From NCBI GenBank assembly GCA_041690675.1, contig JAWLGU010000006.1:32585-96584 (forward strand): DNA of 64,000 nucleotides, given 5' to 3'. Below, piece by piece: positions 7,812-21,821 of the stretch (the stretch's first letter is position 1; each line of letters starts with the position of its first letter). The notes beneath the pieces are model-generated. The model was not told the origin of the DNA, did not search any database, and saw nothing but the letters and a program-made list of their open reading frames with translations. This DNA is from UBA7803 sp041690675 (GTDB lineage Bacteria; Pseudomonadota; Gammaproteobacteria; Pseudomonadales; Azotimanducaceae). The position numbers and the translations under genes were made by a program.

Positions 7812-8957
7812 ATGGAATTCGACAAGCTGCTCAAACTGGTGGTGGAGAAGGGAGCCTCGGACCTGTTCGTCACCGCCGGCAAGCCCCCGATGCTGAAGAT
7901 CAACGGCAAACTCTACAGCGCTGGGAAGAACGATCTCTCCCCCGAGCAGTCCCGGGACATGGTGCTCGGGGTTATGAACAAGGATCAGCAGGAGGCGTTC
8001 CTGAGGGACCGGGAGTGCAACTTCGCCATCAACACCGCGGGGCTCGGCCGGTTCCGGGTGAGCGCGTTCTATCAGCGCAACCTCGTGGGCATGGTGCTCC
8101 GGCGCATCGAGGTGAACATTCCCCGGGTGTCCGACCTGCAGCTCCCGCCCATCATCGAAGATCTGGCCATGACCAAACGGGGGCTGATCATCTTCGTCGG
8201 GGCCACCGGCACCGGCAAGTCCACGTCCCTGGCGGCCATGATCGGGCACCGCAACGCGCACTCGTCAGGCCACATCATCAGCATCGAGGACCCCATCGAG
8301 TTCATCCATCAGCACCAGGGCTGCATCATCACCCAGCGCGAAGTGGGCGTGGACACGGAAAGCTTCGAGGTGGCGCTGAAGAACACGCTGCGCCAGGCGC
8401 CGGACGTGATCATGATCGGCGAGGTGCGAACCCGGGAGACCATGGAGCATGCCGTGGCCTTCGCGGAGACCGGCCACCTGTGCCTTTGCACGCTGCACGC
8501 CAACAACGCGAACCAGGCCCTGGACCGGATCATTCACTTCTTCCCCAGCGACCGCCACGATCAGGTGTGGATGGACCTGTCGCTGAACCTGAAGGCCATG
8601 GTGGCTCAGCAGCTCGTTCCCACGGTGGACGGCCAGGGCCGCCGGGCTGCCATCGAGGTGCTCATCAACACGCCGCTCGTAGCGGATCACATCCGCAAGG
8701 GGGAGGTGCATCTGTTGAAGGAGCTCATGGCCAAGTCCACCGAGCAGGGCATGCAGACATTCGACCAGGCCCTCTACAAGCTCTACAGCGAGGCGGAGAT
8801 CACCTACGAGTCGGCCCTCGCCCATGCGGACTCGCCCAACGATCTGCGGCTGATGATCAAGCTGGGCTCTGACGCCAATCCGGATCCCATGGCGGCGGTG
8901 GCCGGCCTCAAGCTGGAGGAAGACGACGCCCCCGGGGGCATGCGCTACCGGCGCTAG
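7812..8957 (+). CDS. pilU: PilT-dependent retraction ATPase PilU
   Basis: PilU is a PilT paralogue that works together with PilT in pilus retraction, especially under high load. The 381-residue protein has Walker A GATGTGKS (130-137), the Asp box SIEDPIEF, Walker B (APDVIMIGEVRT) and the His box (TGHLCLCTLHA). The C-terminal tail (EEDDAPGGMRYRR) is longer than that of PilT, as is usual for PilU. The stop codon (TAG) lies inside the first unit of an 18-bp tandem duplication that continues into the intergenic region. Confidence 0.96.
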   Translation: MEFDKLLKLVVEKGASDLFVTAGKPPMLKINGKLYSAGKNDLSPEQSRDMVLGVMNKDQQEAFLRDRECNFAINTAGLGRFRVSAFYQRNLVGMVLRRIEVNIPRVSDLQLPPIIEDLAMTKRGLIIFVGATGTGKSTSLAAMIGHRNAHSSGHIISIEDPIEFIHQHQGCIITQREVGVDTESFEVALKNTLRQAPDVIMIGEVRTRETMEHAVAFAETGHLCLCTLHANNANQALDRIIHFFPSDRHDQVWMDLSLNLKAMVAQQLVPTVDGQGRRAAIEVLINTPLVADHIRKGEVHLLKELMAKSTEQGMQTFDQALYKLYSEAEITYESALAHADSPNDLRLMIKLGSDANPDPMAAVAGLKLEEDDAPGGMRYRR

Positions 8958-8986
8958 GGCGCCGGCGGGCGCTAGGGCGCCGGCGG
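8951..8986. repeat. 18-bp tandem duplication across the pilU stop
   Basis: GCGCTAGGGCGCCGGCGG occurs twice in direct tandem (8951-8968 and 8969-8986). The pilU stop codon TAG is in the first unit. Each unit contains the palindrome GGCGCC. The duplication fills most of the 59-bp convergent gap between pilU and ruvX and could fold into GC-rich hairpins. There is no T-tract, so I do not call it a terminator. Confidence 0.85.
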
Positions 8987-9016
8987 GCGCTGAACCGGCA
9001 CGGTTGCGCCGGTCAG

Positions 9017-9415
9017 CTACTTGCGGTGGGCGTCCAGCCAGGTTTCGGCGATGAGGGCCGCGGCCATGGCGTGGTCCCCGCCCTGCTCCGCGGCGGCCCG
9101 GGTGGTGAGGCGCTCGTCCACCAGGTCGGTGGGAAGTCCCGTGCGCCGCGCCAGGGTGGCGGCGAACTTCCGGGCCCGCTCGGACATCTCGCTTTCGCTG
9201 GCGTCCATGTTCAGGGGCAATCCCACCAGCAGGCGGATGGGCCGCCACTCGCCGACCAGCTTCTCGATCTCGGGCCAGCGCGGCCGGCCGTCTCGCGCGT
9301 TCAGGGTGGCAAGCGGGTTGGCGGTGGCGGTCACGGTCTGACCGGCGGCCACGCCGATGTGGCGCAAGCCGAAATCGAAGGCCAGGACGTAGCCGCTGCG
9401 GGGCGTGGCGATCAG
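9017..9415 (-). CDS. ruvX: Putative Holliday junction resolvase / pre-16S rRNA nuclease RuvX (YqgF)
   Basis: RuvX/YqgF is an RNase H-fold nuclease implicated in 16S rRNA 5' maturation. The visible protein has the N-terminal motif YVLAFDFGLRHIGVA with the catalytic Asp, then LLVGLPLNMD and LVDERLTT, and ends after about 132 residues, close to the usual 138. There is no ATG, GTG or TTG upstream of the FDFG motif. A TTG at 9367 would remove the catalytic Asp. A CTG at 9415 overlaps the algH stop as CTGA, mirroring the ATGA and GTGA junctions elsewhere in the window, and I take it as the likely start. algH is directly upstream. Confidence 0.85.
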   Translation of the reverse strand: MIATPRSGYVLAFDFGLRHIGVAAGQTVTATANPLATLNARDGRPRWPEIEKLVGEWRPIRLLVGLPLNMDASESEMSERARKFAATLARRTGLPTDLVDERLTTRAAAEQGGDHAMAAALIAETWLDAHRK

Positions 9416-9972
9416 GCGTGCCCCGCCTGGCCCGACATCAGTCGGAAGTCGATACCCAGCGTCTCGGCCGCCTTGCTCACCCGGCTGGCGAAGGGCTCCC
9501 GAAACACCACGTCCAGGCTCACCGGGCAGGTGAGCCAGGCATTGTCCTTGAGCTCCTGCTCGAGCTGGCCGCCGTCCCAGCCCGCGTAGCCCAGGGCGAC
9601 CAGGTAATTGCGGGGGCCGCTGCCGCGGGCGATGGCTTCCAGCACCTCCCGGGCCGCCGTCAGCATCAGGCCGTTGCCCAGATCGAGGGAGGCCTCGAAC
9701 CGCTCGTCGTCGCTGTGGAGGATGAAGCCCCGGTCGCGCGCCACCGGCCCGCCGTCCATCACCGCCACGTCGGCGGGGACCTGCCCCGGCTCGATGCCCA
9801 GCTGCGCCAGCAGCTCCACCAGGGACAGCTCACTCGGCCGGTTGATCACCAGACCCATGGCGCCGTCTTCGTTGTGCTCGCACAGATACGTCAGGGTGTT
9901 GCCGAAGTAGCTGCCGGCGAGCCCGGGCATGGCGAGCAGGAACTGATTCTTGAGGCTGTGTTCAGGTGCCAA
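9412..9972 (-). CDS. algH: YqgE/AlgH family protein
   Basis: This is a member of the UPF0301 (YqgE/AlgH) family. AlgH was first named as an alginate regulator in Pseudomonas, but the biochemical role is not settled. The 186-residue protein has FLLAMPGLAGSYFGNTL at the N-terminus, then GAMGLVINRP, a central VMDGGPV and the C-terminal GYAGWDGGQLEQEL motif. The best start is the TTG at 9972, which gives the family length and lies within the last 11 bases of tonB. The next gene, ruvX, starts at its stop codon. Adjacent algH and ruvX are a conserved pair. Confidence 0.92.
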   Translation of the reverse strand: MAPEHSLKNQFLLAMPGLAGSYFGNTLTYLCEHNEDGAMGLVINRPSELSLVELLAQLGIEPGQVPADVAVMDGGPVARDRGFILHSDDERFEASLDLGNGLMLTAAREVLEAIARGSGPRNYLVALGYAGWDGGQLEQELKDNAWLTCPVSLDVVFREPFASRVSKAAETLGIDFRLMSGQAGHA

Positions 9973-10819
9973 GTCGAGCTCCCGATCTGGAGAACTGCCA
10001 GGTGCGGATGATCTCCAGGCGATCGTACTTCTTGCGCATCTCCACCGGAAAGTCCTGATAGGGGGCCGCCAGGCGGACGATGCGCAGGGCCGCGTCGTCG
10101 AGCACCTTGTGGCCGGACGATTCCAGCAACCGCACTTCCTCGAGGGATCCGTCGTAGCGCAGCACCACCAGCAGGCGAAGGTCTCCGTAGACACCGCCCC
10201 GGGGGTAATTGGCGTTGCCGACCCGCTCCACCTTCTGCCGCCAGGCATTGAGGTACGCAGCCTCGTCGGCGGACTTGGCGGAGACGCTGGTGAGGCGCTT
10301 GACTCGCGGCCGTTTGGCCTCGGCCTGCTGTTCCTGGGCGATGCGCGCCTCGAGGCTCGCGATCTCCCGGGCCAGCTCGTCGTAGGACAGAGACGTCACC
10401 TGCGGTACGGGCTCCGTTTCCTCCACGGGCGTCACGTCGTCCTGGGCGACCCGGTCCTGGGCCCGGATGACGGTGGAGACGAGCTCGCGCTCGTGGCGCG
10501 GCTCCGGCTCCGTGTAGGGCACGGGGTGCGGGGAAATGGCCTGGAGGGCGTCCGTCTGGAAATCCGACTGATTCTCCGTGGTGGTCTCCCGGGCGTCCTC
10601 CGCCTGGCCGCTCCCCTGCTGGTTCGCCTGAGCGATGAAATCCGCCTGGTCGGGCGCTTCCAGATCCCGATGCTGGGCCAGCGTCACTTCGATGGTGGGG
10701 GTCGGAGGCGCGTTGTGGGCGCTGAAACCGACCCCCAGTATGACCGCGGCGTGCAGCGACGTGGCCAGAAACAGGGTGAACCCGAGGCGATCTCTGGGGG
10801 TGATGCTGCTGGCGGTCAT
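9962..10819 (-). CDS. tonB: Energy transducer TonB
   Basis: TonB couples the proton-motive force to outer-membrane receptors. The 285-residue protein has a single N-terminal membrane helix (about residues 13-31, FTLFLATSLHAAVILGVGF), a long acidic and Pro/Glu-rich periplasmic linker with a predicted helical region (about 155-175), and a C-terminal TonB domain (about 205-275, starting NYPRGGVYGDLRL). A TonB-type gene sits at the same place next to gshB and the pil-chp cluster in P. aeruginosa (tonB3), where it has been linked to twitching. No exbB or exbD is nearby. Confidence 0.9.
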   Translation of the reverse strand: MTASSITPRDRLGFTLFLATSLHAAVILGVGFSAHNAPPTPTIEVTLAQHRDLEAPDQADFIAQANQQGSGQAEDARETTTENQSDFQTDALQAISPHPVPYTEPEPRHERELVSTVIRAQDRVAQDDVTPVEETEPVPQVTSLSYDELAREIASLEARIAQEQQAEAKRPRVKRLTSVSAKSADEAAYLNAWRQKVERVGNANYPRGGVYGDLRLLVVLRYDGSLEEVRLLESSGHKVLDDAALRIVRLAAPYQDFPVEMRKKYDRLEIIRTWQFSRSGARLGT

Positions 10820-10849
10820 GTCCGTTTGATTCGCGTTGCGGTCGACGGT

Positions 10850-11893
10850 TCAGGAACGTTTTTCGAGCTTGGCCTCCACCGCATCCATGAGCATAGCGCC
10901 GATGTCCAGGGAAAACTGTGCATCGAGTTCGCGAATGCACGTCGGGCAGGTGACGTTCACCTCGGTCAGATAGTCGCCGATGACGTCGATGCCGACGAAC
11001 AGCAGGTCGCGGCGTCTCAGCTCCGGACCCACCTGCGCGGCGATCCAGCGGTCGCGCTCGGTCAGCTCGCGGCCCACGCCGGTGCCCCCGGCGGCCAGAT
11101 TGCCCCGGGCCTCTCCGGCCATGGGAATGCGCGCCAGCGCGTACGGCACCGGCTCTCCGTCGATCAGGAGAATGCGCTTGTCCCCGTCGGCGATCTCGGG
11201 CAGGTACTTCTGACCCATGATCTGCTCCGTGCCGCCACGGGTGAGGGTCTCGAGCACCACGCCCAGGTTCGGATCGTTCTCCATGATGCGGAACACCGAC
11301 GCCCCGCCCATGCCGTCGAGGCGCTTGAACACCACGTTGCGGTGAGCGGCCTGGAAGCCGCGGAGCACGTCCGACCGGCGGCTCACCACCAGCGGCGGGC
11401 AGCACTGGGGGAAGGCGGTGGCGAAGAACTTCTCGTTGCAGTCCCGGAGGCTCGCGGGCCGGTTGACCACCAGCGCTCCGGCAGCCTCGGCCCGTTCCAG
11501 GAAGTACGTGGTGTAGATGTACTCCATGTCGAACGGCGGGTCCTTGCGCATCATGATGACGTCGAGCTCGCCGAGGGGTGTCTCCACGCCCTCCCCCAGC
11601 TCGTACCAGGGGCCGTCGACGTCGGCGGGATTCAACGTTTCCGCGAAACGCCCCAGCAGCCGCAGGGGGTGGAGCAGCCCCAGCGCTTCGCCGTCGCGCA
11701 GCAGCAGATCCCCCTGCCCGACGTAGTAGACCTGCCAGCCGCGCCGGGCCGCCGCGCGGATCATGGCCAAGGTGCTATCTTTCTTCAGTGACAGGCTCGA
11801 CAGAGGATCCATCACGAAGGCGATCCGCACGCGGGAGCTGGCGGGCCCGCTGGGGGGCCCATTGGGTGTTCGGTCGCTGCCGGATGTGGCCAT
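10850..11893 (-). CDS. gshB: Glutathione synthetase
   Basis: GshB joins gamma-glutamylcysteine and glycine with ATP to give glutathione. The ATP-grasp protein shows IAFVMDPLSSL at the N-terminus, MMRKDPPFDMEYIYTTY, VFKRLDGMGG, the glycine-rich loop (AAGGTGVGRELTERD) and NVTCPTCIREL near the end, all as in the E. coli enzyme. The start is uncertain. ATG 11893 gives 347 residues. A GTG at 11830 gives 326 residues and fits the E. coli N-terminus best. An ATG at 11956 also exists. The gene is divergent from pilG. Confidence 0.94.
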   Translation of the reverse strand: MATSGSDRTPNGPPSGPASSRVRIAFVMDPLSSLSLKKDSTLAMIRAAARRGWQVYYVGQGDLLLRDGEALGLLHPLRLLGRFAETLNPADVDGPWYELGEGVETPLGELDVIMMRKDPPFDMEYIYTTYFLERAEAAGALVVNRPASLRDCNEKFFATAFPQCCPPLVVSRRSDVLRGFQAAHRNVVFKRLDGMGGASVFRIMENDPNLGVVLETLTRGGTEQIMGQKYLPEIADGDKRILLIDGEPVPYALARIPMAGEARGNLAAGGTGVGRELTERDRWIAAQVGPELRRRDLLFVGIDVIGDYLTEVNVTCPTCIRELDAQFSLDIGAMLMDAVEAKLEKRS

Positions 11894-12009
11894 GAACTGC
11901 GATGTCCGCGGTGGTTGTCCGCCGGCTAAACTACCGGGATGGGTGGGTTCCGGCAACCGGAGTGAGACGTGATTCCCTTATCGCGCAGCGGCCCGTGGAA
12001 CGCTCGCGG

Positions 12010-12030
12010 GGAACCATGATACAAGGGCTG
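12010..12030 (+). promoter_or_regulatory. Candidate extended -10 upstream of pilG
   Basis: TGATACAAG at 12017-12025 resembles an extended -10 element (TGn followed by TACAAG) about 60 bp before the pilG start, in the gshB/pilG divergent gap. No clear -35 accompanies it. This is weak, position-based support for the start of the pil-chp transcript. Confidence 0.25.
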
Positions 12031-12086
12031 CCGCTGCCGCGTCCGCGCAGGCAACAACGACCCTAACGCTGGAGCATGGAATTGTC

Positions 12087-12467
12087 ATGGAAGAGGATCT
12101 TCGAGGCGTCAAGGTCCTGGTGATCGACGACAGCAAGACGATTCGTCGCAGTGCTGAGAATCTGCTCACCAAGGAAGGTTGCGACGTGATCACCGCCACG
12201 GACGGCTTCGACGCCCTCGCGAAGATCGCCGACTCGCGGCCGGAGATCATCTTCGTCGACATCATGATGCCGCGACTGGACGGCTATCAGACCTGTGCGC
12301 TGATCAAGAACAACAGCGAGTTCAAGGCGACGCCGGTGGTCATGCTGTCCAGCAAGGACGGACTGTTCGACAAGGCCAAGGGCCGCATCGTCGGTTCCGA
12401 CCGCTACATCACCAAGCCGTTCAGCAAAGAAGAGCTGCTCGGCACCATTCGCACGCTGGTTCACTGA
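12087..12467 (+). CDS. pilG: Twitching motility response regulator PilG
   Basis: PilG is a single-domain CheY-like receiver that receives phosphate from ChpA and promotes pilus extension and polarity control. The 126-residue protein has the acidic pair D14-D15, phospho-acceptor D58 (FVDIMMPRLDG), the switch Ser/Thr region (MLSSKDG) and K110 (YITKPF). No output domain is present. It is the first gene of the pilGHIJ-chpA-chpC cluster, and pilH follows 20 bp downstream. Confidence 0.96.
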   Translation: MEEDLRGVKVLVIDDSKTIRRSAENLLTKEGCDVITATDGFDALAKIADSRPEIIFVDIMMPRLDGYQTCALIKNNSEFKATPVVMLSSKDGLFDKAKGRIVGSDRYITKPFSKEELLGTIRTLVH

Positions 12468-12487
12468 TTCGAGAGGTCTCGCACGTC

Positions 12488-12853
12488 ATGGCACGGATTC
12501 TTGTGGTCGATGATTCTCCCGCGGAGACCCATCACTTCGTCAACATTCTGGCCCGCCACGGGCACCAGGTGCTCACCGCCACCAGCGGTACCGACGGCAT
12601 CAACCTGGCCAGCACCGAGCAGCCGGACGTCATCCTCATGGACGTGGTCATGCCCGGGGTCAACGGTTTCCAGGCCACCCGTCAGCTTACCCGGGGCAGT
12701 GACACCCGTCACATTCCGGTGATCATCGTATCTTCGAAGAACCAGGACGCAGACCGGGTCTGGGGCGAGCGGCAGGGAGCCTGCGGCTATCTCACCAAAC
12801 CGGTGGACGACCGTACGCTCATCGCAGCCGTCAACGACGTGCTCGGGGGCTGA
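12488..12853 (+). CDS. pilH: Twitching motility response regulator PilH
   Basis: PilH is the second CheY-like receiver of the Pil-Chp system; in Pseudomonas it favours retraction and can act as a phosphate sink. The 121-residue protein begins MARILVVDDSPAE and has phospho-acceptor D52 (MDVVMPGVNG) and K104 (YLTKP). The ATG at 12488 matches family N-termini; the longer in-frame extension overlaps pilG and is rejected. It lies between pilG and pilI. Confidence 0.96.
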   Translation: MARILVVDDSPAETHHFVNILARHGHQVLTATSGTDGINLASTEQPDVILMDVVMPGVNGFQATRQLTRGSDTRHIPVIIVSSKNQDADRVWGERQGACGYLTKPVDDRTLIAAVNDVLGG

Positions 12854-12857
12854 AAGC

Positions 12858-13403
12858 GTGACCGGATCCCAGGCCATGGAGGACCTGCGCGGCATCGAGT
12901 CAGCGGCGTTTCGCCACGCGGCGCCGCTGCCGTTGAAGCAGGATGCACGGCCCGAGTGGCAGGGCATGGGATTTCAGGTGGGCGGTTTGCGGCTGGTTTC
13001 CGCCATGGGGGAGATCAGCGAGGTGCTGAAGCTGCCCAAGGTGGCCGTTCTCCCGGGCGTGAAATCCTGGGTGATCGGCGTGGCGAACATCCGTGGCCGC
13101 CTCATCCCGGTGATCGACCTGCACGATTTTCTCGGTATGGCGCCCACCCTGCCCATGGCCCAGTGGCGGGTGCTGGTGGTGGAGGACGGCAATCTGGTAG
13201 CAGGGCTCCTGGTGGAGCAGTCGCTGGGCATCCAGCATTTCCTGGAGGACAGCTTCGAGGAGGTTTCCGACGATGCCATCGGGGCGCTCGCCCCATACGT
13301 CGGTGGCGCTTTCCGGCACGGAGGCCGCGTTTTCTACACTGTGCAACTCAAGTCGATTTTGCGGGACGAGAAGTTTTACGACGTTGCACAAAAGACCAAC
13401 TAG
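12858..13403 (+). CDS. pilI: CheW-like adaptor PilI
   Basis: PilI is the CheW-domain adaptor that links the receptor PilJ to the kinase ChpA. The 181-residue protein has the CheW fold starting near residue 38 (FQVGGLRLVSAMGEISEVL), with the conserved PGVKSWVIGVANIRGRLIPVIDL segment split over strands 2 to 3. It has the usual extra N-terminal region of about 35 residues. The start is 4 bp after the pilH stop, and pilJ follows 15 bp downstream. Confidence 0.94.
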   Translation: MTGSQAMEDLRGIESAAFRHAAPLPLKQDARPEWQGMGFQVGGLRLVSAMGEISEVLKLPKVAVLPGVKSWVIGVANIRGRLIPVIDLHDFLGMAPTLPMAQWRVLVVEDGNLVAGLLVEQSLGIQHFLEDSFEEVSDDAIGALAPYVGGAFRHGGRVFYTVQLKSILRDEKFYDVAQKTN

Positions 13404-13418
13404 ACGGATTACAGGGAC

Positions 13419-14627
13419 ATGAAATCAGGAAAGTTGTCGCCATTGCTCATCCTCATGATGTTTCTGCTGGCCGGCATGGCCTGGTCGGTGCTCACCGACG
13501 CCTCTGCTGCGGCCAACAACACCGCGCTGCTGTTCGCCGTAGGCGGCATGGTGCTGGTGGCGATCATCGCCATGGTCATGATTCGCCAGACCCGCAAGCA
13601 GCTCACCGAGCAGGCCTCTCAGAACGAGCGCAATCAGGCCGCCATCCTTCAGCTTCTCGACGAGATCGCCGACCTGGCGGAAGGTGACCTGTCGATTCAC
13701 GCTTCCGTGACGGAGAACTTCACCGGCGCCATCGCCGACTCGATCAACTTCGCCATCGACCAGATGCGGGGACTGGTTTCCAATATCAACCACTTGTCGG
13801 TGCAGGTGGCCCGGGCTGCGGCGGAAACCCAGTCCACGGCCAGTGATCTGGCGTCCGCCGCAGAGAATCAGGCCCGGGAAATCGGTGCTGCCTCTCAGGC
13901 GATCAACGAGATGGCCGTTTCCATCGACCAGGTGTCGTCCAACGCCGCCGAGTCCGCGGCGGTGGCCGACCGGGCGGTGGAGATCGCCAACAAGGGCGCC
14001 GACGTGGTACAGGACACCATCACCGGGATGGACACCATTCGCAGCCAGATTCAGGAAACCTCCAAGCGGATCAAGCGCCTCGGCGAGTCCAGCCAGGAGA
14101 TCGGCGACATCGTCTCGCTGATCAACGACATCGCCGACCAGACCAACATCCTGTCCCTCAACGCCGCCATTCAGGCCTCCATGGCCGGCGACGCCGGCCG
14201 CGGCTTCGCCGTGGTAGCGGACGAGGTGCAGCGCCTGGCGGAACGGTCGTCCGCCGCTACCAAGCAGATCGCCGCTCTGGTGAAGACCATTCAGACCGAC
14301 ACCAACGAGGCGGTGATCTCCATGGAGCAGACCACCTCAGAGGTGGTGAACGGCGCCAAACGGGCCCAGGATGCGGGGGTGGCACTGGAAGAGATCGAGA
14401 ACGTGTCCACCTCGCTGGCCGAGCTGATTCAGAACATCTCCAACGCGGCCCGCCAGCAGGCCGCCTCCGCCGGTCACGTTTCCAACACCATGAACGTGAT
14501 CCAGGAAATCACCGCTCAGACCGTGAGTGCCACTGATCAGACGGCCTCCTCCATCGGCAAGCTGGCCAAGATGGCCAACGAGATGCGGGAGTCGGTGGAA
14601 GGCTTTAAGCTCCCCGAGCCCAACTGA
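13419..14627 (+). CDS. pilJ: Methyl-accepting chemotaxis protein PilJ, without periplasmic domain
   Basis: PilJ is the chemoreceptor of the Pil-Chp array. This version has 402 residues, while P. aeruginosa PilJ has 682. Two membrane helices are visible (about 8-25 and 36-54) with only about ten residues between them, so the large periplasmic PilJ sensor domain is absent. The cytoplasmic signalling part is complete: a HAMP-like region (about 60-115), long coiled coils and the conserved hairpin tip (about 230-277, including DQTNILSLNAAIQASMAG and GFAVVADEVQRLAE). Either it senses through the membrane or cytoplasm, or sensing is delegated to partners. No frameshift or broken upstream frame is seen. 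Confidence 0.93.
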   Translation: MKSGKLSPLLILMMFLLAGMAWSVLTDASAAANNTALLFAVGGMVLVAIIAMVMIRQTRKQLTEQASQNERNQAAILQLLDEIADLAEGDLSIHASVTENFTGAIADSINFAIDQMRGLVSNINHLSVQVARAAAETQSTASDLASAAENQAREIGAASQAINEMAVSIDQVSSNAAESAAVADRAVEIANKGADVVQDTITGMDTIRSQIQETSKRIKRLGESSQEIGDIVSLINDIADQTNILSLNAAIQASMAGDAGRGFAVVADEVQRLAERSSAATKQIAALVKTIQTDTNEAVISMEQTTSEVVNGAKRAQDAGVALEEIENVSTSLAELIQNISNAARQQAASAGHVSNTMNVIQEITAQTVSATDQTASSIGKLAKMANEMRESVEGFKLPEPN

Positions 14628-14664
14628 CCGGGGCCGGGCCGCCGGCTCGAGGACTACAGATCTT

Positions 14665-20559
<5,895 letters not shown>

Positions 20560-20575
20560 TGAGCGAAACGGAATC

Positions 20576-21055
20576 ATGACGGCGGCAGTGGCTGTGGCAC
20601 GAGACGGAGAAGAACTGGCCTGCGTCCTCATTCCCCTGCAGGGCACCCAGCTCCTGCTGCCGAGTGTGTGCGTGGCGGAGATCCTGCCCTGGCGGCGGAT
20701 CAAGCCGCTGCAGAACGCGCCGGACTGGTGCCTGGGGCTGCTGGGCTGGCGGGGCGAAGCGGTCCCCGTGGTGCGCTTCGAGTGGCTGAACCAGGGGGAT
20801 CTCGGCGCCGCGGCCTCGGCTCGATGTCTGGTGGTGATGAACCGAACGGGCGCCGGCGCGACCCTGCCTTTCTATGCCCTGGCCACGGAAGGCCTGCCGC
20901 GGCTGATTCAGCTGGCGGACGGCGACCTGGAGGACGCAGAGAACGACCTCGGGCCGGCGGAGTCCCGGGCCGTGCGCGTCGGCACCGAGACCGCCGTCAT
21001 TCCCCATCTCGAGTTCATCGAGCAGCGGGTGGGCGCCGTTACCTTCGGGTCCTGA
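20576..21055 (+). CDS. chpC: CheW-like adaptor ChpC
   Basis: This is a 159-residue CheW-domain protein directly downstream of chpA, which matches ChpC of Pseudomonas, thought to link further receptors to ChpA. CheW features are the N-terminal CVLIPLQGTQLLLPSVCVAEIL and the segment WCLGLLGWRGEAVPVVRF. The chpB methylesterase and pilK methyltransferase that accompany this cluster in Pseudomonas are absent here. The gene converges on rsmE with nine bases between the stops. Confidence 0.85.
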   Translation: MTAAVAVARDGEELACVLIPLQGTQLLLPSVCVAEILPWRRIKPLQNAPDWCLGLLGWRGEAVPVVRFEWLNQGDLGAAASARCLVVMNRTGAGATLPFYALATEGLPRLIQLADGDLEDAENDLGPAESRAVRVGTETAVIPHLEFIEQRVGAVTFGS

Positions 21056-21064
21056 GCGCGAGGG

Positions 21065-21790
21065 TCACCGTCTCGCCCATCCCCATCCGTGCCGCACCGC
21101 CGCCAGCACGGCCAGCGGCGCCGTCTCTGCGCGCAACACCAGCTCGCCCAGGCCGTGCCGTGTCACCCCGTGGTCGGCGGCCAGCCGGCGCTCCTGATCG
21201 CTCCAACCCCCTTCCGGGCCGACGAGCACCGCCACCGAGTGCCTCGGCAGGTCGAGTGGCAGCGGTTCCGCGCCCAGGTCGAGCATGATCAGCTGCGCAT
21301 CCGGCGGATCGCGCAGCAGGTCCGCCAGCCGCCGGGGCGGGTGCAGCCGCGGCAGGTGCAGGACCCCGCACTGCTCAGCCGCGCTCTCGACGACTTTCTG
21401 CCAGTGCCGCTGCTTGCGCTCTGCCCGCTCGGCATCCGTGGGCGCGTTGCTGCGATCCGCGTGAATCGGCCACACGTCCGTCGCGCCCAGCTCCGTGGCC
21501 TTCTGCACCACCTGGTCCATGGCGTTGCCTTTGAGCAGCCCTTGGATCAGGTGCACCCGCACGCCCGGCTCCGCCTCGTCGGCCAGCTGCGCGCCGATCT
21601 CCAGGGTGGCGGAACGGGGCCCGGCGTCCTTCAGGATGGCGGCCCAGGCGTGGCCCACGCCGTCGAAGCAGACGACCGCCTCGCCGCGACGCAGGCGCAG
21701 CACCCGAGTGAGGTAGTGGGTGCGGTCGCGATCGAGCTCCAGCGTGCCGCCGGCGGGAATGGGCGGTGGATGGTAGAGACGGTGCTTCAC
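21065..21790 (-). CDS. rsmE: 16S rRNA (uracil-1498-N3)-methyltransferase
   Basis: RsmE makes m3U1498 in 16S rRNA. The 241-residue protein has an N-terminal PUA-like domain (RLYHPPPIPAGG onwards) and a C-terminal SPOUT knot domain with KATELGATDVWPI, VLVGPEGGWSDQE and LGELVLRAETAPLAVLAA, the last two forming the SAM site. Length and motifs are standard. metF lies upstream on the same strand with a 31-bp gap. Confidence 0.95.
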   Translation of the reverse strand: MKHRLYHPPPIPAGGTLELDRDRTHYLTRVLRLRRGEAVVCFDGVGHAWAAILKDAGPRSATLEIGAQLADEAEPGVRVHLIQGLLKGNAMDQVVQKATELGATDVWPIHADRSNAPTDAERAERKQRHWQKVVESAAEQCGVLHLPRLHPPRRLADLLRDPPDAQLIMLDLGAEPLPLDLPRHSVAVLVGPEGGWSDQERRLAADHGVTRHGLGELVLRAETAPLAVLAAVRHGWGWARR

Positions 21791-21821
21791 GGCGCGCTGT
21801 GCGGGCGGGGTACCGCCGCGC

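Noticed and set aside
9017..9367. ruvX starting at the TTG at 9367
   Set aside because: This start would delete the catalytic Asp motif, which lies upstream in the same frame.
14527..14664. Upstream start for chpA inside pilJ
   Set aside because: The extra 46 residues are a frame-shifted reading of pilJ. ATG 14665 gives a sensible N-terminus.
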